Virus record (IMG/VR): IMGVR_UViG_3300031976_000544
Coordinates: 1-22,415 of that record
DNA: 22,415 nt
DNA from: a virus
Direction: 5' to 3' (one strand)
Within the stretch, counting starts at the first letter, position 1. Every line of letters starts with the position of its first letter. The position numbers and the translations under genes were made by a program. Under the pieces are notes generated by a model. It did not search any database. It was given only the letters and a program-made list of their open reading frames with translations, and was not told the origin of the DNA. Positions 1 to 6,702 of the stretch are shown here, one piece after another.

Positions 1-743
1 GCTTGTGAATAAATAGTTTCGCCATTCATCGTAACACCACCAAGCATTGCAACACCATTAAATTTAGATAGGTTTGCTCCCCATTGTTTTTTAATCAATG
101 AGGTTGCATATCGTTTTAGATAGATGTCATCAAAGACATCAGTATACGTTGTAGGATCAAGTTTACGATAACACTCTATAATTATAAACTCACCAGCATC
201 CATATCATTCTGCCAATCCATATCAATGTAAAGACGGTTTTGATGTTGATTAAAACGAATAGGTGTTTCTCCTACAAGGATATGCTCTAGAAAATCTAGG
301 TGTTGCATTGTCTGTTGATAATGCATAACTGATGTTGAGGAGAAATCATAGAGATCATTTAATCGCAATTGATAACGAACATCAAAGAGGTTTCCTCCAC
401 CACCAGTATCAGTGAGAGGAAATACTTTTACAACTGAAACAACTGTATCTGGTACAGGTATAAAACCTTTACCCTCTAACCAATCAGCAGAAATACCACT
501 ATCAACTTTATCTGTAACAGAGGTTGTTGAATTTGTTATACCTCTATCAAGCTCTGCCTGAGTTATCTGGTGTTTAAGATACATTCTCTCAATACCATCA
601 TAGTGGTATTGAGCGAAGTATTGCAATGCTTCATCTAAACGATCATCTACTTGGTCATCAGACACGTTGATATCAATAACTCCATCACCAAGAGAGCGTA
701 AACAATATGATTTCAGAGTTGCTTTCGTAGAAGGTATGGCCAT
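1..743 (-). CDS. 13: gp13-like neck protein (C-terminus missing)
   Basis: The reading frame begins MAIPSTKATLKSYCLRSLG and stays open to the window edge, giving 247 codons. T4 gp13 has 309 residues, so the 3' end lies outside. I recognise the N-terminal pattern of the marine T4-like gp13 family: a short helix with YCLRSLG, then INVSDDQVDDRLDEAL, then FAQYHYDGIERMYLKHQ. In T4, gp13 and gp14 form the neck that closes the filled head and joins the tail. The start is fixed by AAAGGA at 751-756, seven bases upstream, and a TATAAATA late promoter lies just beyond at 762-769. It follows the adhesin genes, as gene 13 follows genes 9-12 and wac in T4. Family assignment is from memory of the motifs, not a search. 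Confidence 0.85.
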   Translation of the reverse strand, partial: MAIPSTKATLKSYCLRSLGDGVIDINVSDDQVDDRLDEALQYFAQYHYDGIERMYLKHQITQAELDRGITNSTTSVTDKVDSGISADWLEGKGFIPVPDTVVSVVKVFPLTDTGGGGNLFDVRYQLRLNDLYDFSSTSVMHYQQTMQHLDFLEHILVGETPIRFNQHQNRLYIDMDWQNDMDAGEFIIIECYRKLDPTTYTDVFDDIYLKRYATSLIKKQWGANLSKFNGVAMLGGVTMNGETIYSQ

Positions 744-761
744 GTTTCAATCCTTTCTACA

Positions 762-769
762 TATTTATA
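762..769 (-). promoter_or_regulatory. T4-type late promoter before gene 13
   Basis: The minus strand reads TATAAATA, an exact T4 late promoter -10 box. It sits 18 bases upstream of the gene 13 start codon with the ribosome binding site between them. It lies in the 52-base gap after the preceding gene. The box overlaps a short palindrome (ACATAT-AA-ATATGT), which is probably incidental. Confidence 0.7.
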
Positions 770-795
770 TGTTTAAAAGTCTGTGTTATTATCTA

Positions 796-1236
796 TTATG
801 ATGGTTCAGTTGGCCAAGTAATGTCGTCAGGGTCAGATTCAGATGCAGGCAAATCTCTGAGAGCTTGACGATACGTTTTCCAAGCACTGCTCATTGTAAC
901 ATCACTCATTCCACGCCAGTCTGACGCTTCAAGTTTAGCATCACGGGCCGCTCTAATAGATGCCCAATGTTCTGAATCAGTTTGGTCAACAGCAGTATGA
1001 GTTAATGTAACCGTCTGTTTATCTTTGTCTATAGTAGTAGTTGTATCCCCACGTTTCTTTCCAGAAGTGACTTCTTGTGTAACTTCAGTAGCTTTAACCA
1101 AAACGTAATCACCTAAATCTAAAGGTCTTTGATCACCTGTATATACAATATCCATCGTATCTGGTATTTTAACTCGACCTACAGAACTGCCTAATCTGGT
1201 AGCTGTTCCATCTGATTTTTTAAGTAAATAATCCAT
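796..1236 (-). CDS. Small protein with tail-assembly-chaperone-like C-terminus (copy 2)
   Basis: This 146-residue protein starts MDYLLKKSDGTATRLGSS. The frame is open for 61 codons further upstream, but that extension lies inside the neighbouring gene, is Leu/His-rich and lacks phage-like features. AAGGA at 1244-1248, seven bases before the chosen ATG, supports the shorter start. The C-terminal half (WASIRAARDAKLEASDW, then SSAWKTYRQALRDLP and DDITWP) matches what I know of the Phage_tail_APC type domain, found in small proteins encoded next to tail-fibre genes and thought to help fibre assembly. The last 36 residues match those of the protein at 3601-4023 at 35 positions, while the N-terminal parts differ. 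It follows the 240-residue fibre-like gene. A folding or attachment role for that fibre is inferred. Confidence 0.75.
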   Translation of the reverse strand: MDYLLKKSDGTATRLGSSVGRVKIPDTMDIVYTGDQRPLDLGDYVLVKATEVTQEVTSGKKRGDTTTTIDKDKQTVTLTHTAVDQTDSEHWASIRAARDAKLEASDWRGMSDVTMSSAWKTYRQALRDLPASESDPDDITWPTEPS

Positions 1237-1252
1237 GTGTTTTTCCTTATTA

Positions 1253-1975
1253 TTATGAGGGCCCAAAGACAAGAAATGCGGATGATCTAAGTGCTGTTCC
1301 ATCGTATAAAACACTAACAACCTGTCCAGCAGAAGCAGAAGCAAAAGTTGCATCTGCACAACCAGTTTGTGTACCCGCACCTGTCTCACTTCCGGCATCG
1401 GGGCCAAGTCCAACATCAATTCTTTCAGTTAAATTTGTAAAAGTTAAGGTTTCACGTTCTTCACCATCCGCAAGAATACTTAGACCTATAACAGCCTGTC
1501 CTGCTTCTATATCAAATGTTGCTGAATGGGTAAGACTACCAGACCCAGCAGTGTTTGTTGTAACTGAGCTACTTTTAAAAATTAAGTCTGTTCCCTCCCA
1601 AACATATATTCCACCTCGTTTTGTAGTCCTTTGATATGTAGGAATAATATCTTTAGTTGTTCCTGATGCAATTTCATATCGAAAAACTGCTATTTGTGAA
1701 TGGTCTGTTCCTAAATTTTCAAAAACTTTAGTGCCAGCAACACCACCGCAAGTCATCCCAGAAAGACCATCAGTGCCAGCACCTCCACCTGTTGTCACTG
1801 CAGCAACAAGAATAATACGAGAAGCACCCTCATTACTTCCTACACTAACATTACTGTAAGTTGTTGATGTGTAGTCTTCAAGTGTACTACCAGAGGAACC
1901 ACTAGCCGTAAATCCTACAAAATTAAGCACTGAAGCAGCTGCGGATGCTGGAGCAAATACAGGAAATAAACTCAT
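1253..1975 (-). CDS. Putative tail fibre or adhesin component, 240 aa
   Basis: A beta-rich, Gly/Ser/Thr-rich protein with no predicted signal peptide or membrane segment. It begins MSLFPVFAPASAAASVLNF. The central pattern (ASRIILVAAVT, a Cys-Gly-Gly turn, FRYEIASGTTKDIIP, then RGGIYVWEG) resembles an uncharacterised beta-sandwich found in many phage tail proteins. Its start overlaps the stop of the upstream 190-residue gene by four bases (ATGA) and no good ribosome binding site is visible, so translation is probably coupled to that gene and the two may act in one fibre. A chaperone-like gene follows 16 bases downstream. Receptor binding is inferred from location and composition only. Confidence 0.65.
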   Translation of the reverse strand: MSLFPVFAPASAAASVLNFVGFTASGSSGSTLEDYTSTTYSNVSVGSNEGASRIILVAAVTTGGGAGTDGLSGMTCGGVAGTKVFENLGTDHSQIAVFRYEIASGTTKDIIPTYQRTTKRGGIYVWEGTDLIFKSSSVTTNTAGSGSLTHSATFDIEAGQAVIGLSILADGEERETLTFTNLTERIDVGLGPDAGSETGAGTQTGCADATFASASAGQVVSVLYDGTALRSSAFLVFGPS

Positions 1976-2544
1976 TGTAGGGCAACCACATGAACTTGTT
2001 TAAAGTCACCCATCACAGTACAGTAGAGAAAAAAGTCATGGCCGTTTGTTGTCGTAAGCGAATCGCCAGTTGCCTGAGTGAAGCCACTCACAGTCAGAGT
2101 GCCAGCACTGGCATTATTTGTATACTGAACAACGATTGTACTATCCTCAAGTTGAGGCACCAAAGTATGAGCTCCTCCGTTTGTTACCTTTTGGAAGTTA
2201 CCATTAAAAGCACTCAAATTTACGGTTAAACTTGAAACTGTTCCATGATCAAATATAGTAGCAGCAAAACCAGTATTTGCAGCAAGTTGACCACCACCAC
2301 TAAGGAAACTATCAGCAGCTACATCCTCTAGTAGTAAATTATCACCAGCATCTGTTGCAGAGCCATCTGTTCCACCAGCTTCAATCTCGAAATGATCATT
2401 TAGGTTTGAAGCAGAACCATCTGTTGCATCTAAACTAAACTTATCATTAATTGACTCAGCAGAAATAGTTCCAGTAACTTTTAAATTACCTTCGATTTTC
2501 TCTGCGGCTCCTGTTCCGCTTGGTGCTCTTCCAAAATATGGCAT
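1972..2544 (-). CDS. Putative short tail fibre protein with DGTD-type repeats, 190 aa
   Basis: The N-terminus MPYFGRAPSGTGAAEKIEGN resembles the MPY(L/I)G leader of marine phage tail fibres and that of the 339-residue protein at 4033-5052. Residues 37-55 and 58-73 carry two copies of an acidic repeat (SLDATDGSASNLNDHFEIE and GTDGSATDAGDNLLLE), also found many times in the 1503-residue baseplate-region protein. The C-terminal 90 residues form a beta-rich tip ending HDFFLYCTVMGDFKQVHVVALQ minus its last residues, a pattern I know from phage fibre tips. The start has GGAG about nine bases upstream. It overlaps the next gene by four bases. I infer a short fibre whose N-terminus docks to the virion and whose C-terminus is exposed. 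Confidence 0.7.
   Translation of the reverse strand: MPYFGRAPSGTGAAEKIEGNLKVTGTISAESINDKFSLDATDGSASNLNDHFEIEAGGTDGSATDAGDNLLLEDVAADSFLSGGGQLAANTGFAATIFDHGTVSSLTVNLSAFNGNFQKVTNGGAHTLVPQLEDSTIVVQYTNNASAGTLTVSGFTQATGDSLTTTNGHDFFLYCTVMGDFKQVHVVALQ
2326..2436 (-). repeat. Two DGTD-type acidic repeats in the 190-aa fibre protein
   Basis: Two units of the pattern xLDxTDGSxSNxxDxxxLE lie side by side at residues 37-55 and 58-73. The second (GTDGSATDAGDNLLLE) matches the units in the protein at 15414-19925. The underlying DNA (tatcaccagcatctgttg on the plus strand) also resembles the repeat DNA there. Confidence 0.75.
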
Positions 2545-2567
2545 TTATTTATTCTCCAGTTTTATCA

Positions 2568-2942
2568 TTACGGTTTTGGGTTGTCACTTTTTATTTTAGC
2601 AATTGCGGCATACCAATCGCCGGTTTTATCTGCTTTCCCTGCAGCCATATCGTGATATAACTGGTCTAGCTGGTCGCCTATTTCAGCGTAAGCTTTTTTC
2701 CTTGCAGACTTGTAAGCCACAGCAGTAGCAGAAGCCACATCACTGTCATGTGTACTTTTGTCATACGTCAGGGTTTTCTTGTCTGCATCGACTACCCAGT
2801 AATCCAATATACCATCAGGCGTGGCACAAACAAAGCCTCCATGTGTAGAAACGTGAGCATTAGCCTCTGACTCTTTTGCAAAGTCTTGATACTTTGTAAT
2901 TTTGTTGTCAGCATGACTGACTACTGCAATATATTTTTCCAT
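2568..2942 (-). CDS. Small fibre-assembly-like protein, 124 aa
   Basis: This hydrophilic protein starts MEKYIAVVSHADNKITKYQDF. Its C-terminal third (KKAYAEIGDQLDQLYHDM, then DWYAAIAKIKSDNPKP) is a pattern I recognise in small proteins beside marine phage fibre genes, with the core IGDQLDQLYHDM and a final NPKP. These are usually annotated as tail-fibre assembly or hypothetical proteins. It lies 8 bases after the 209-residue fibre-tip gene, matching the fibre-then-helper order of the two other cassettes, although its helper domain is of a different family. No enzyme motif is seen. The helper role is inferred from position and family resemblance. Confidence 0.65.
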   Translation of the reverse strand: MEKYIAVVSHADNKITKYQDFAKESEANAHVSTHGGFVCATPDGILDYWVVDADKKTLTYDKSTHDSDVASATAVAYKSARKKAYAEIGDQLDQLYHDMAAGKADKTGDWYAAIAKIKSDNPKP

Positions 2943-2950
2943 TTCATTTC

Positions 2951-3580
2951 CTAAAGATAAAGTGCGTTAATTACCCCAGCATCCAGATCGTTGACGGCAC
3001 TTACTAACTGTAGCTGTGTTAATTCACCACTTAGAGCTTTGTCACCGCCAGTAAACCCATAGCTTATACCATTTTGGAAATTGCCTGTAGCTACCCAGTG
3101 GTTATTAGTTGCATCTTGTAGTGTAAAGAAAATTTGACCTGTAAACGAACATCCAGCACCGACTTGTTCTTCAATTAGCCAACCATCAGTTGCATCTGTG
3201 TGTGTGCCTGCGCTGGCTTGAATATCCAACCCTTTGGTGTCGTAGCCGCTAGTCTCAATGCCGCCCGCATCGCCAATGCGAATCTTCATGTCACCTGTGC
3301 CATTCGACACATTGTTCATCAGTAAGATGACCAGTTTTACGCCACTTGGTATACCAGTTATTGAGGCTGAACCGCCGCTGGTAGTTGCCACCTCTGCGGT
3401 CTGTGTAAATCCTGATGCAACGGTTGTAAATGTAGGTGGAGAACCAGCACCAGCAGAGGTAAGCAATTGACCAGAACTACCAGTTGCTACAGCAGCAGGA
3501 TTGCCAGAAGCATCAAAAGTAATAAGATTGCCGTCTGTTCCATCAGCCATCATTGAAAGTGGTAATTTTGTTAAACTCAT
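2951..3580 (-). CDS. Putative tail fibre tip protein, 209 aa
   Basis: The N-terminal 50 residues (MSLTKLPLSMMADGTDGN, then FDASGNPAAVATGSSGQLL) are the linker module that recurs in marine phage fibres, and a near copy is in the 339-residue protein. The remainder is a Gly-rich beta domain with GIPSGVKLVILLMNNVS, GDMKIRIGDAGG and a C-terminal LSGELTQLQLVSAVNDLDAG, a pattern I know from receptor-binding tips. The start has GGGGAG about eight bases upstream. It lacks the MPYLG virion-docking leader of its neighbours, so it may assemble onto another fibre rather than bind the baseplate directly. The 124-residue helper-like gene follows. Function is inferred. Confidence 0.7.
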   Translation of the reverse strand: MSLTKLPLSMMADGTDGNLITFDASGNPAAVATGSSGQLLTSAGAGSPPTFTTVASGFTQTAEVATTSGGSASITGIPSGVKLVILLMNNVSNGTGDMKIRIGDAGGIETSGYDTKGLDIQASAGTHTDATDGWLIEEQVGAGCSFTGQIFFTLQDATNNHWVATGNFQNGISYGFTGGDKALSGELTQLQLVSAVNDLDAGVINALYL

Positions 3581-3600
3581 TTATTTGCTCCCCAATTTTG

Positions 3601-4023
3601 TCATGACGGTTCATCCGGCCAAGTAATATCATCTGGATCAGATTCAGATGCTGGTAAATCTCTTAGAGCTTGTCTGTAAGTTTTCCAAGCACTGCTCATT
3701 GTAACATCTGAGTTACTCATGTAATCTGATTCAGCAAGTTTAGTATTACGTTGACTTCTAATAGATGCCCATTTAGCAGATAGGTCTGTACTATTTACAA
3801 GTGATTGCTGTAAAGTTGCCTTTCCATCAGCCACTTTCCAGAACATAGGTGTCCTCCAAGCCTCTAGTCCGTCAGCAACTTTATCTTCTAGATAGAAAGC
3901 GTTTTCATCACCATCAGAAACACAAGCGGCTACACAAGCTTTGGCTTCATCTTCAGTGTCAGCCACATTAATTCTATCGGGTATACCGTCATCATCCCAA
4001 TGTGATATAATTGAATACGTCAT
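3601..4023 (-). CDS. Small protein with tail-assembly-chaperone-like C-terminus (copy 1)
   Basis: This 140-residue protein starts MTYSIISHWDDDGIPDRINV with AGGAG about nine bases upstream. Residues about 85-140 (WASIRSQRNTKLAESDY, SSAWKTYRQALRDLP, DDITWPDEPS) form the same Phage_tail_APC-like domain as in the protein at 796-1236, with 35 of the last 36 residues shared. The N-terminal 80 residues are different (Cys-containing, acidic, with FYLEDKVADGLEAW) and may set fibre specificity. It lies 9 bases after the 339-residue fibre gene. Assistance in folding or mounting that fibre is inferred, since these domains are known mainly from gene neighbourhood. Confidence 0.75.
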   Translation of the reverse strand: MTYSIISHWDDDGIPDRINVADTEDEAKACVAACVSDGDENAFYLEDKVADGLEAWRTPMFWKVADGKATLQQSLVNSTDLSAKWASIRSQRNTKLAESDYMSNSDVTMSSAWKTYRQALRDLPASESDPDDITWPDEPS

Positions 4024-4032
4024 TATAAACTC

Positions 4033-5052
4033 CTAAGTACTGTTATTAATGCCTAGTAAAACATACCGGCCTGTTACATTTCCACTTGATGCTGTAATTT
4101 GAAAAGCATCTACATCAGCAGCACTTAATCGCATTGCGTGTAAATATGAGTACATTAACAAACCATTGGTGTGAATTCCTGTATGAATACCAGAAAACAT
4201 GGTGTAACCTGTGTTGTCAGGAGCTATAATAGTTAATTCGCCAACAGCGTGTTCTCCTGTACCAGCCGAGGCAAGAAAACCACCATTCGATGCGCCTCTG
4301 GTAGTACGTGCTTCAGTGGTGCTAGTAACAGTAAAATCTTCGATGCCTGGGTCATTAATAAAGTGACGCCAATAGTAGTCTCCGCTGCCACCATCATAGG
4401 CAGAACCACCATTCGTACTGGTTTTGTATATAATATCTACGCCATCCGTAGCAGGCGTGATTTCCCAAAATATTTTGTACGCATCATAATTTGTGTTATC
4501 AAATGCAGTAATTGAAACAGCAGATACGTTACTGAAAGCAACTCTTGCTAAGACTGCTGTACCACCACCAGCTGCCGCAGCAAAAGCGGGTGCAGCACCA
4601 GCACCACCAGAAGTAAGAACTTGACCAGAAGAACCTGTTGCTATTGCTACAGGATCGCCCGAAGCATCAAAACTAATTATATTTCCATCAGTTCCACCAG
4701 CAAGTTTTGCTAAAGTAATTGCGTTATCAGCAATTTTAGCAGTACTAACTGCACTATCGGCAATTTTTGCCGTTGCAACTGCATCATCAGCAATTGTTTG
4801 AATTGAACCTACTGTAAAAAATTGTACTACAATATTATTTGATAGTGCTGGGGGTGCAGTAGTAAAAGCTAGTGTTGTACCAGATACCGTAAAATCAGCT
4901 CCATTACGTTGCATCACACCAGATATTCTGACAAAAACAGAATTAGTAGTTGATGATTGTGACAACGTAAAGTTTGTTGTTGATGCATCCCCTGTGAAAG
5001 TCTGGGTAAAGGCATCTGTAATTGCTCCTGGCTCATTACCTAGATAGGGCAT
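4033..5052 (-). CDS. Tail fibre protein, 339 aa
   Basis: Three parts are visible. Residues 1-80 are a beta-rich leader starting MPYLGNEPGAITDAFTQ. Residues about 85-120 are a short repeating segment (IADDAVATAKIADSAVSTAK and on), a 10-residue period that probably forms a trimeric stalk. The linker GTDGNIISFDASGDPVAIAT and TGSSGQVLTSGGAGAAP follow. The C-terminal 170 residues form a Tyr- and Gly-rich beta domain (YDAYKIFWEITPATDG, DYYWRHFIND, GRYVLLGINNST), the likely receptor-binding tip. This order is standard in marine T4-like phage fibres. Its ATG overlaps the upstream stop codon by one base (TAATG), and a chaperone-like gene follows. No catalytic motif is seen. The exact attachment site on the virion is unknown. 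Confidence 0.8.
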   Translation of the reverse strand: MPYLGNEPGAITDAFTQTFTGDASTTNFTLSQSSTTNSVFVRISGVMQRNGADFTVSGTTLAFTTAPPALSNNIVVQFFTVGSIQTIADDAVATAKIADSAVSTAKIADNAITLAKLAGGTDGNIISFDASGDPVAIATGSSGQVLTSGGAGAAPAFAAAAGGGTAVLARVAFSNVSAVSITAFDNTNYDAYKIFWEITPATDGVDIIYKTSTNGGSAYDGGSGDYYWRHFINDPGIEDFTVTSTTEARTTRGASNGGFLASAGTGEHAVGELTIIAPDNTGYTMFSGIHTGIHTNGLLMYSYLHAMRLSAADVDAFQITASSGNVTGRYVLLGINNST

Positions 5053-5417
5053 TAGGTTATCTCCATTACACTTAACGTAGCATCCAGTTTACTAGCAGTT
5101 TTTGCTCCTATTGTTATAACGTCTGTCGTTTCTACAACTATCTTTTGTCCAGCAAAAACCTCAAGAGTGGAGTCAGCAGGAATTACCACTTCATTAAGAA
5201 GTGTAACACTTTCATTTGCAACATTGTTTGCAGCAGTTCGATTAGCAGTATCACTTGTAAGTTTAACTGTAACGTCTTGTTCAGCGGCATCTTTATTACA
5301 GATATTCAGTCCAAGAACAACTGCTGTTACACCAGTTCCAGCTGTATATATTGTACTGAACGTACCACTATCAACAGCAACATCTGCTATCGTAAAAACT
5401 TTAAAGGTATTGGCCAT
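5052..5417 (-). CDS. Small beta-rich virion-associated protein, 121 aa
   Basis: The protein starts MANTFKVFTIADVAVDSGTF and alternates hydrophobic and polar residues as a compact beta-sandwich would, with LGLNICNKDAAEQDVTVKL and ADSTLEVFAGQKIVVETTD. I have seen similar small proteins next to fibre genes in marine phages, usually annotated as hypothetical or structural. TGGAGA at 5425-5430 supports the start. It is the first gene after a pair of tandem late promoter boxes, so it heads the unit that contains the 339-residue fibre, with which it overlaps by one base. A role as a connector or decoration protein is a guess. No other function can be supported. Confidence 0.65.
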   Translation of the reverse strand: MANTFKVFTIADVAVDSGTFSTIYTAGTGVTAVVLGLNICNKDAAEQDVTVKLTSDTANRTAANNVANESVTLLNEVVIPADSTLEVFAGQKIVVETTDVITIGAKTASKLDATLSVMEIT

Positions 5418-5439
5418 TGATTAATCTCCATTTGTCAAC

Positions 5440-5447
5440 TATTTATA
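5440..5447 (-). promoter_or_regulatory. T4-type late promoter, proximal of a tandem pair
   Basis: An exact TATAAATA on the minus strand, 22 bases before the 121-residue gene's start. It is the downstream member of a direct repeat of TTATAAATA whose other copy begins nine bases upstream. Confidence 0.7.
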
Positions 5448-5448
5448 A

Positions 5449-5456
5449 TATTTATA
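5449..5456 (-). promoter_or_regulatory. T4-type late promoter, distal of a tandem pair
   Basis: A second exact TATAAATA immediately upstream of the first, in the 43-base gap after the stop codon of the 336-residue fibre gene. The minus strand reads GTTATAAATATTATAAATAG. Either or both boxes could be used. Confidence 0.6.
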
Positions 5457-5460
5457 ACAC

Positions 5461-6471
5461 TTATCCCAAAGCAATTGCAAGTGCTGTTGCTTCTCCACTA
5501 GTTAATGTAACTATTCTTGATAGTGCAGCTTTTCTATTTGTTCCACCAGCGCCATCGTCTACTATAATTAAATCTGTAGTTGCTAAATCTGCACCAATGT
5601 CTGTTCCACCATCAATATCTAAATCTACAAGTGCGATAGAACCATCAGGAAATACAGGTGCTTGTGAGAATGTCACAACACCATTGGCTGCAATTGCAAT
5701 CGAGTCTGCATCAGAAGCAGAACCTATCTGTCCATCATCTGCAACAGTGATACCACTACTATGAACATCTCTCTGACTAAAAGTTACTGCACCAGCAGCT
5801 GCAATCGTTATAGCATCTGCATCAGTAGAAGTTCCTATGGTTCCTCCGTCTTTAATGACAATGTCATCTACAAAAGTAACAATACCAGTAGATGCAATAC
5901 TGATGGCAGAAGTAGAACTTGTAACACCGATTGTTGCGGCATCTTTTAAAATTAGGTCATCGACTAAAGTGACAATACCTGTAGAAGCGATGGTGATTGC
6001 AGAGGTTGAACTGGCAACACCAATTGTGCCACCATCTTTAATTAGAATATCATCTACAAAAGTAACGATACCTGTGGAGGCAATCTGCATTGCAGCCGTA
6101 GAACTAGCAGAACCAATATTACCGTCATCAGGAACAATCACACCACCGTCAGCAGAAAGTGTGATAGTAGTAGCAGAAATTGCACCGTTGAATATTGCTT
6201 TACCAGCATCACTCATATCAAGAGTAAGTGCAGTTATATCAGAACTACCATCTGTTCCCTTAAAGATGATATCTGTGTCACCAGCCTGTGCGTCAATTGT
6301 GATGTTACCAGTTGACGTAGCAATCGTAACGGCTGCATCACCAATAGATATATCATCTGCTGCGGTTGTACCACTCGCAACACCATCAACGTCCTGTACA
6401 AGTTTATTAAACTCTACACGAAACTCTTCTAGGCTTTTATCTGGTGTAATTGCACTTGATGTAATTGCCAT
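5461..6471 (-). CDS. Repeat-containing tail fibre or structural protein, 336 aa
   Basis: The N-terminus (MAITSSAITPDKSLEEFRVE, then FNKLVQDVDG) is helical and resembles the leader of marine phage structural proteins. Residues about 115-276 hold four to five copies of a repeat with core DGGTIGxxSSTxAIxIAST and GIVTFVDDILIK. The first three steps are exactly 31 residues apart (Gly120, 151, 182, 213) and the last is 37. Such regular beta units suggest a beta-helix or beta-prism shaft. The C-terminus (LIIVDDGAGGTNRKAALSRI) is a motif seen near the ends of phage fibre proteins. The start codon overlaps the upstream stop by one base (TAATG). It has no recognised enzyme motif. The next gene is behind its own promoters, so expression may be separately tuned. 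Confidence 0.75.
   Translation of the reverse strand: MAITSSAITPDKSLEEFRVEFNKLVQDVDGVASGTTAADDISIGDAAVTIATSTGNITIDAQAGDTDIIFKGTDGSSDITALTLDMSDAGKAIFNGAISATTITLSADGGVIVPDDGNIGSASSTAAMQIASTGIVTFVDDILIKDGGTIGVASSTSAITIASTGIVTLVDDLILKDAATIGVTSSTSAISIASTGIVTFVDDIVIKDGGTIGTSTDADAITIAAAGAVTFSQRDVHSSGITVADDGQIGSASDADSIAIAANGVVTFSQAPVFPDGSIALVDLDIDGGTDIGADLATTDLIIVDDGAGGTNRKAALSRIVTLTSGEATALAIALG
5644..6129 (-). repeat. In-frame 93-bp tandem repeats encoding a 31-residue beta unit
   Basis: Successive units in the 336-residue protein begin at residues 115, 146, 177 and 208, with a degenerate fifth at 245. The IASTGIVTFVDDI segment is nearly identical in the first three. The DNA repeats too, with catctacaaaagtaac recurring on the plus strand near 5867 and 6053. 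The last two units drift in sequence, with AAAGAVTFSQ and AANGVVTFSQ replacing ASTGIVTFVD. Confidence 0.85.
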
Positions 6472-6701
6472 TATTCTTTACTCACTAATTTTTTTAGTAG
6501 AGATTTTATTTCGTGCATCTCCGACTTAATGTTATTTATTTCCCTTGTTGCAGTCCTTATCTCATCTCTTGACTGTTGTGCCTCTTGTGCTCGTTTTTTA
6601 GCTTTATCATAAGCACTGCGATTACGATTTATTATAGCATGAGATTGTTTATCTCTTACTAAATTTGAATGACCTTCTACTTGAATATAATTATCACTCA
6701 T
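6471..6701 (-). CDS. Small coiled-coil virion-region protein, 76 aa
   Basis: The protein starts MSDNYIQVEGHSNLVRDKQS and is strongly charged. The first 30 residues (QVEGHSNLVRD, then AIINRNRSAYDKAKKRA) resemble a small conserved protein that I recall from T4-like cyanophages, where it is a hypothetical protein in the structural region. Residues about 35-75 form a predicted coiled coil with heptad-spaced hydrophobics (INNIKSEMHEIKSLLKKLV). It lies one base after the stop of the 617-residue gene and overlaps the next start. Trimerisation or linkage of a fibre is plausible but unproven. No Cys or catalytic motif is present. Confidence 0.75.
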   Translation of the reverse strand: MSDNYIQVEGHSNLVRDKQSHAIINRNRSAYDKAKKRAQEAQQSRDEIRTATREINNIKSEMHEIKSLLKKLVSKE

Positions 6702-6702
6702 C

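Noticed and set aside
1237-1419. A 61-residue N-terminal extension of the chaperone-like gene at 796-1236
   Set aside because: The extension overlaps the 240-residue gene in another frame and has low-complexity Leu and His runs. A good ribosome binding site (AAGGA) precedes the internal ATG at 1236.
796-5052. Diversity-generating retroelement targeting a fibre tip
   Set aside because: No reverse transcriptase, template repeat or adenine-biased variable repeat pair was seen. The repeated chaperone C-terminus differs mainly at synonymous sites, which does not fit mutagenic retrohoming.
5644-6129. CRISPR-like array
   Set aside because: The repeats are 93 bases, in frame and protein-coding, without unique spacers of constant length.
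5837-6529. A 230-codon open frame on the plus strand
   Set aside because: It lies opposite the repeat-rich 336-residue fibre gene and its protein is an antisense image of the repeats (SSTKVTIPVDA and similar recurring). There is no promoter, no ribosome binding site and no family resemblance.
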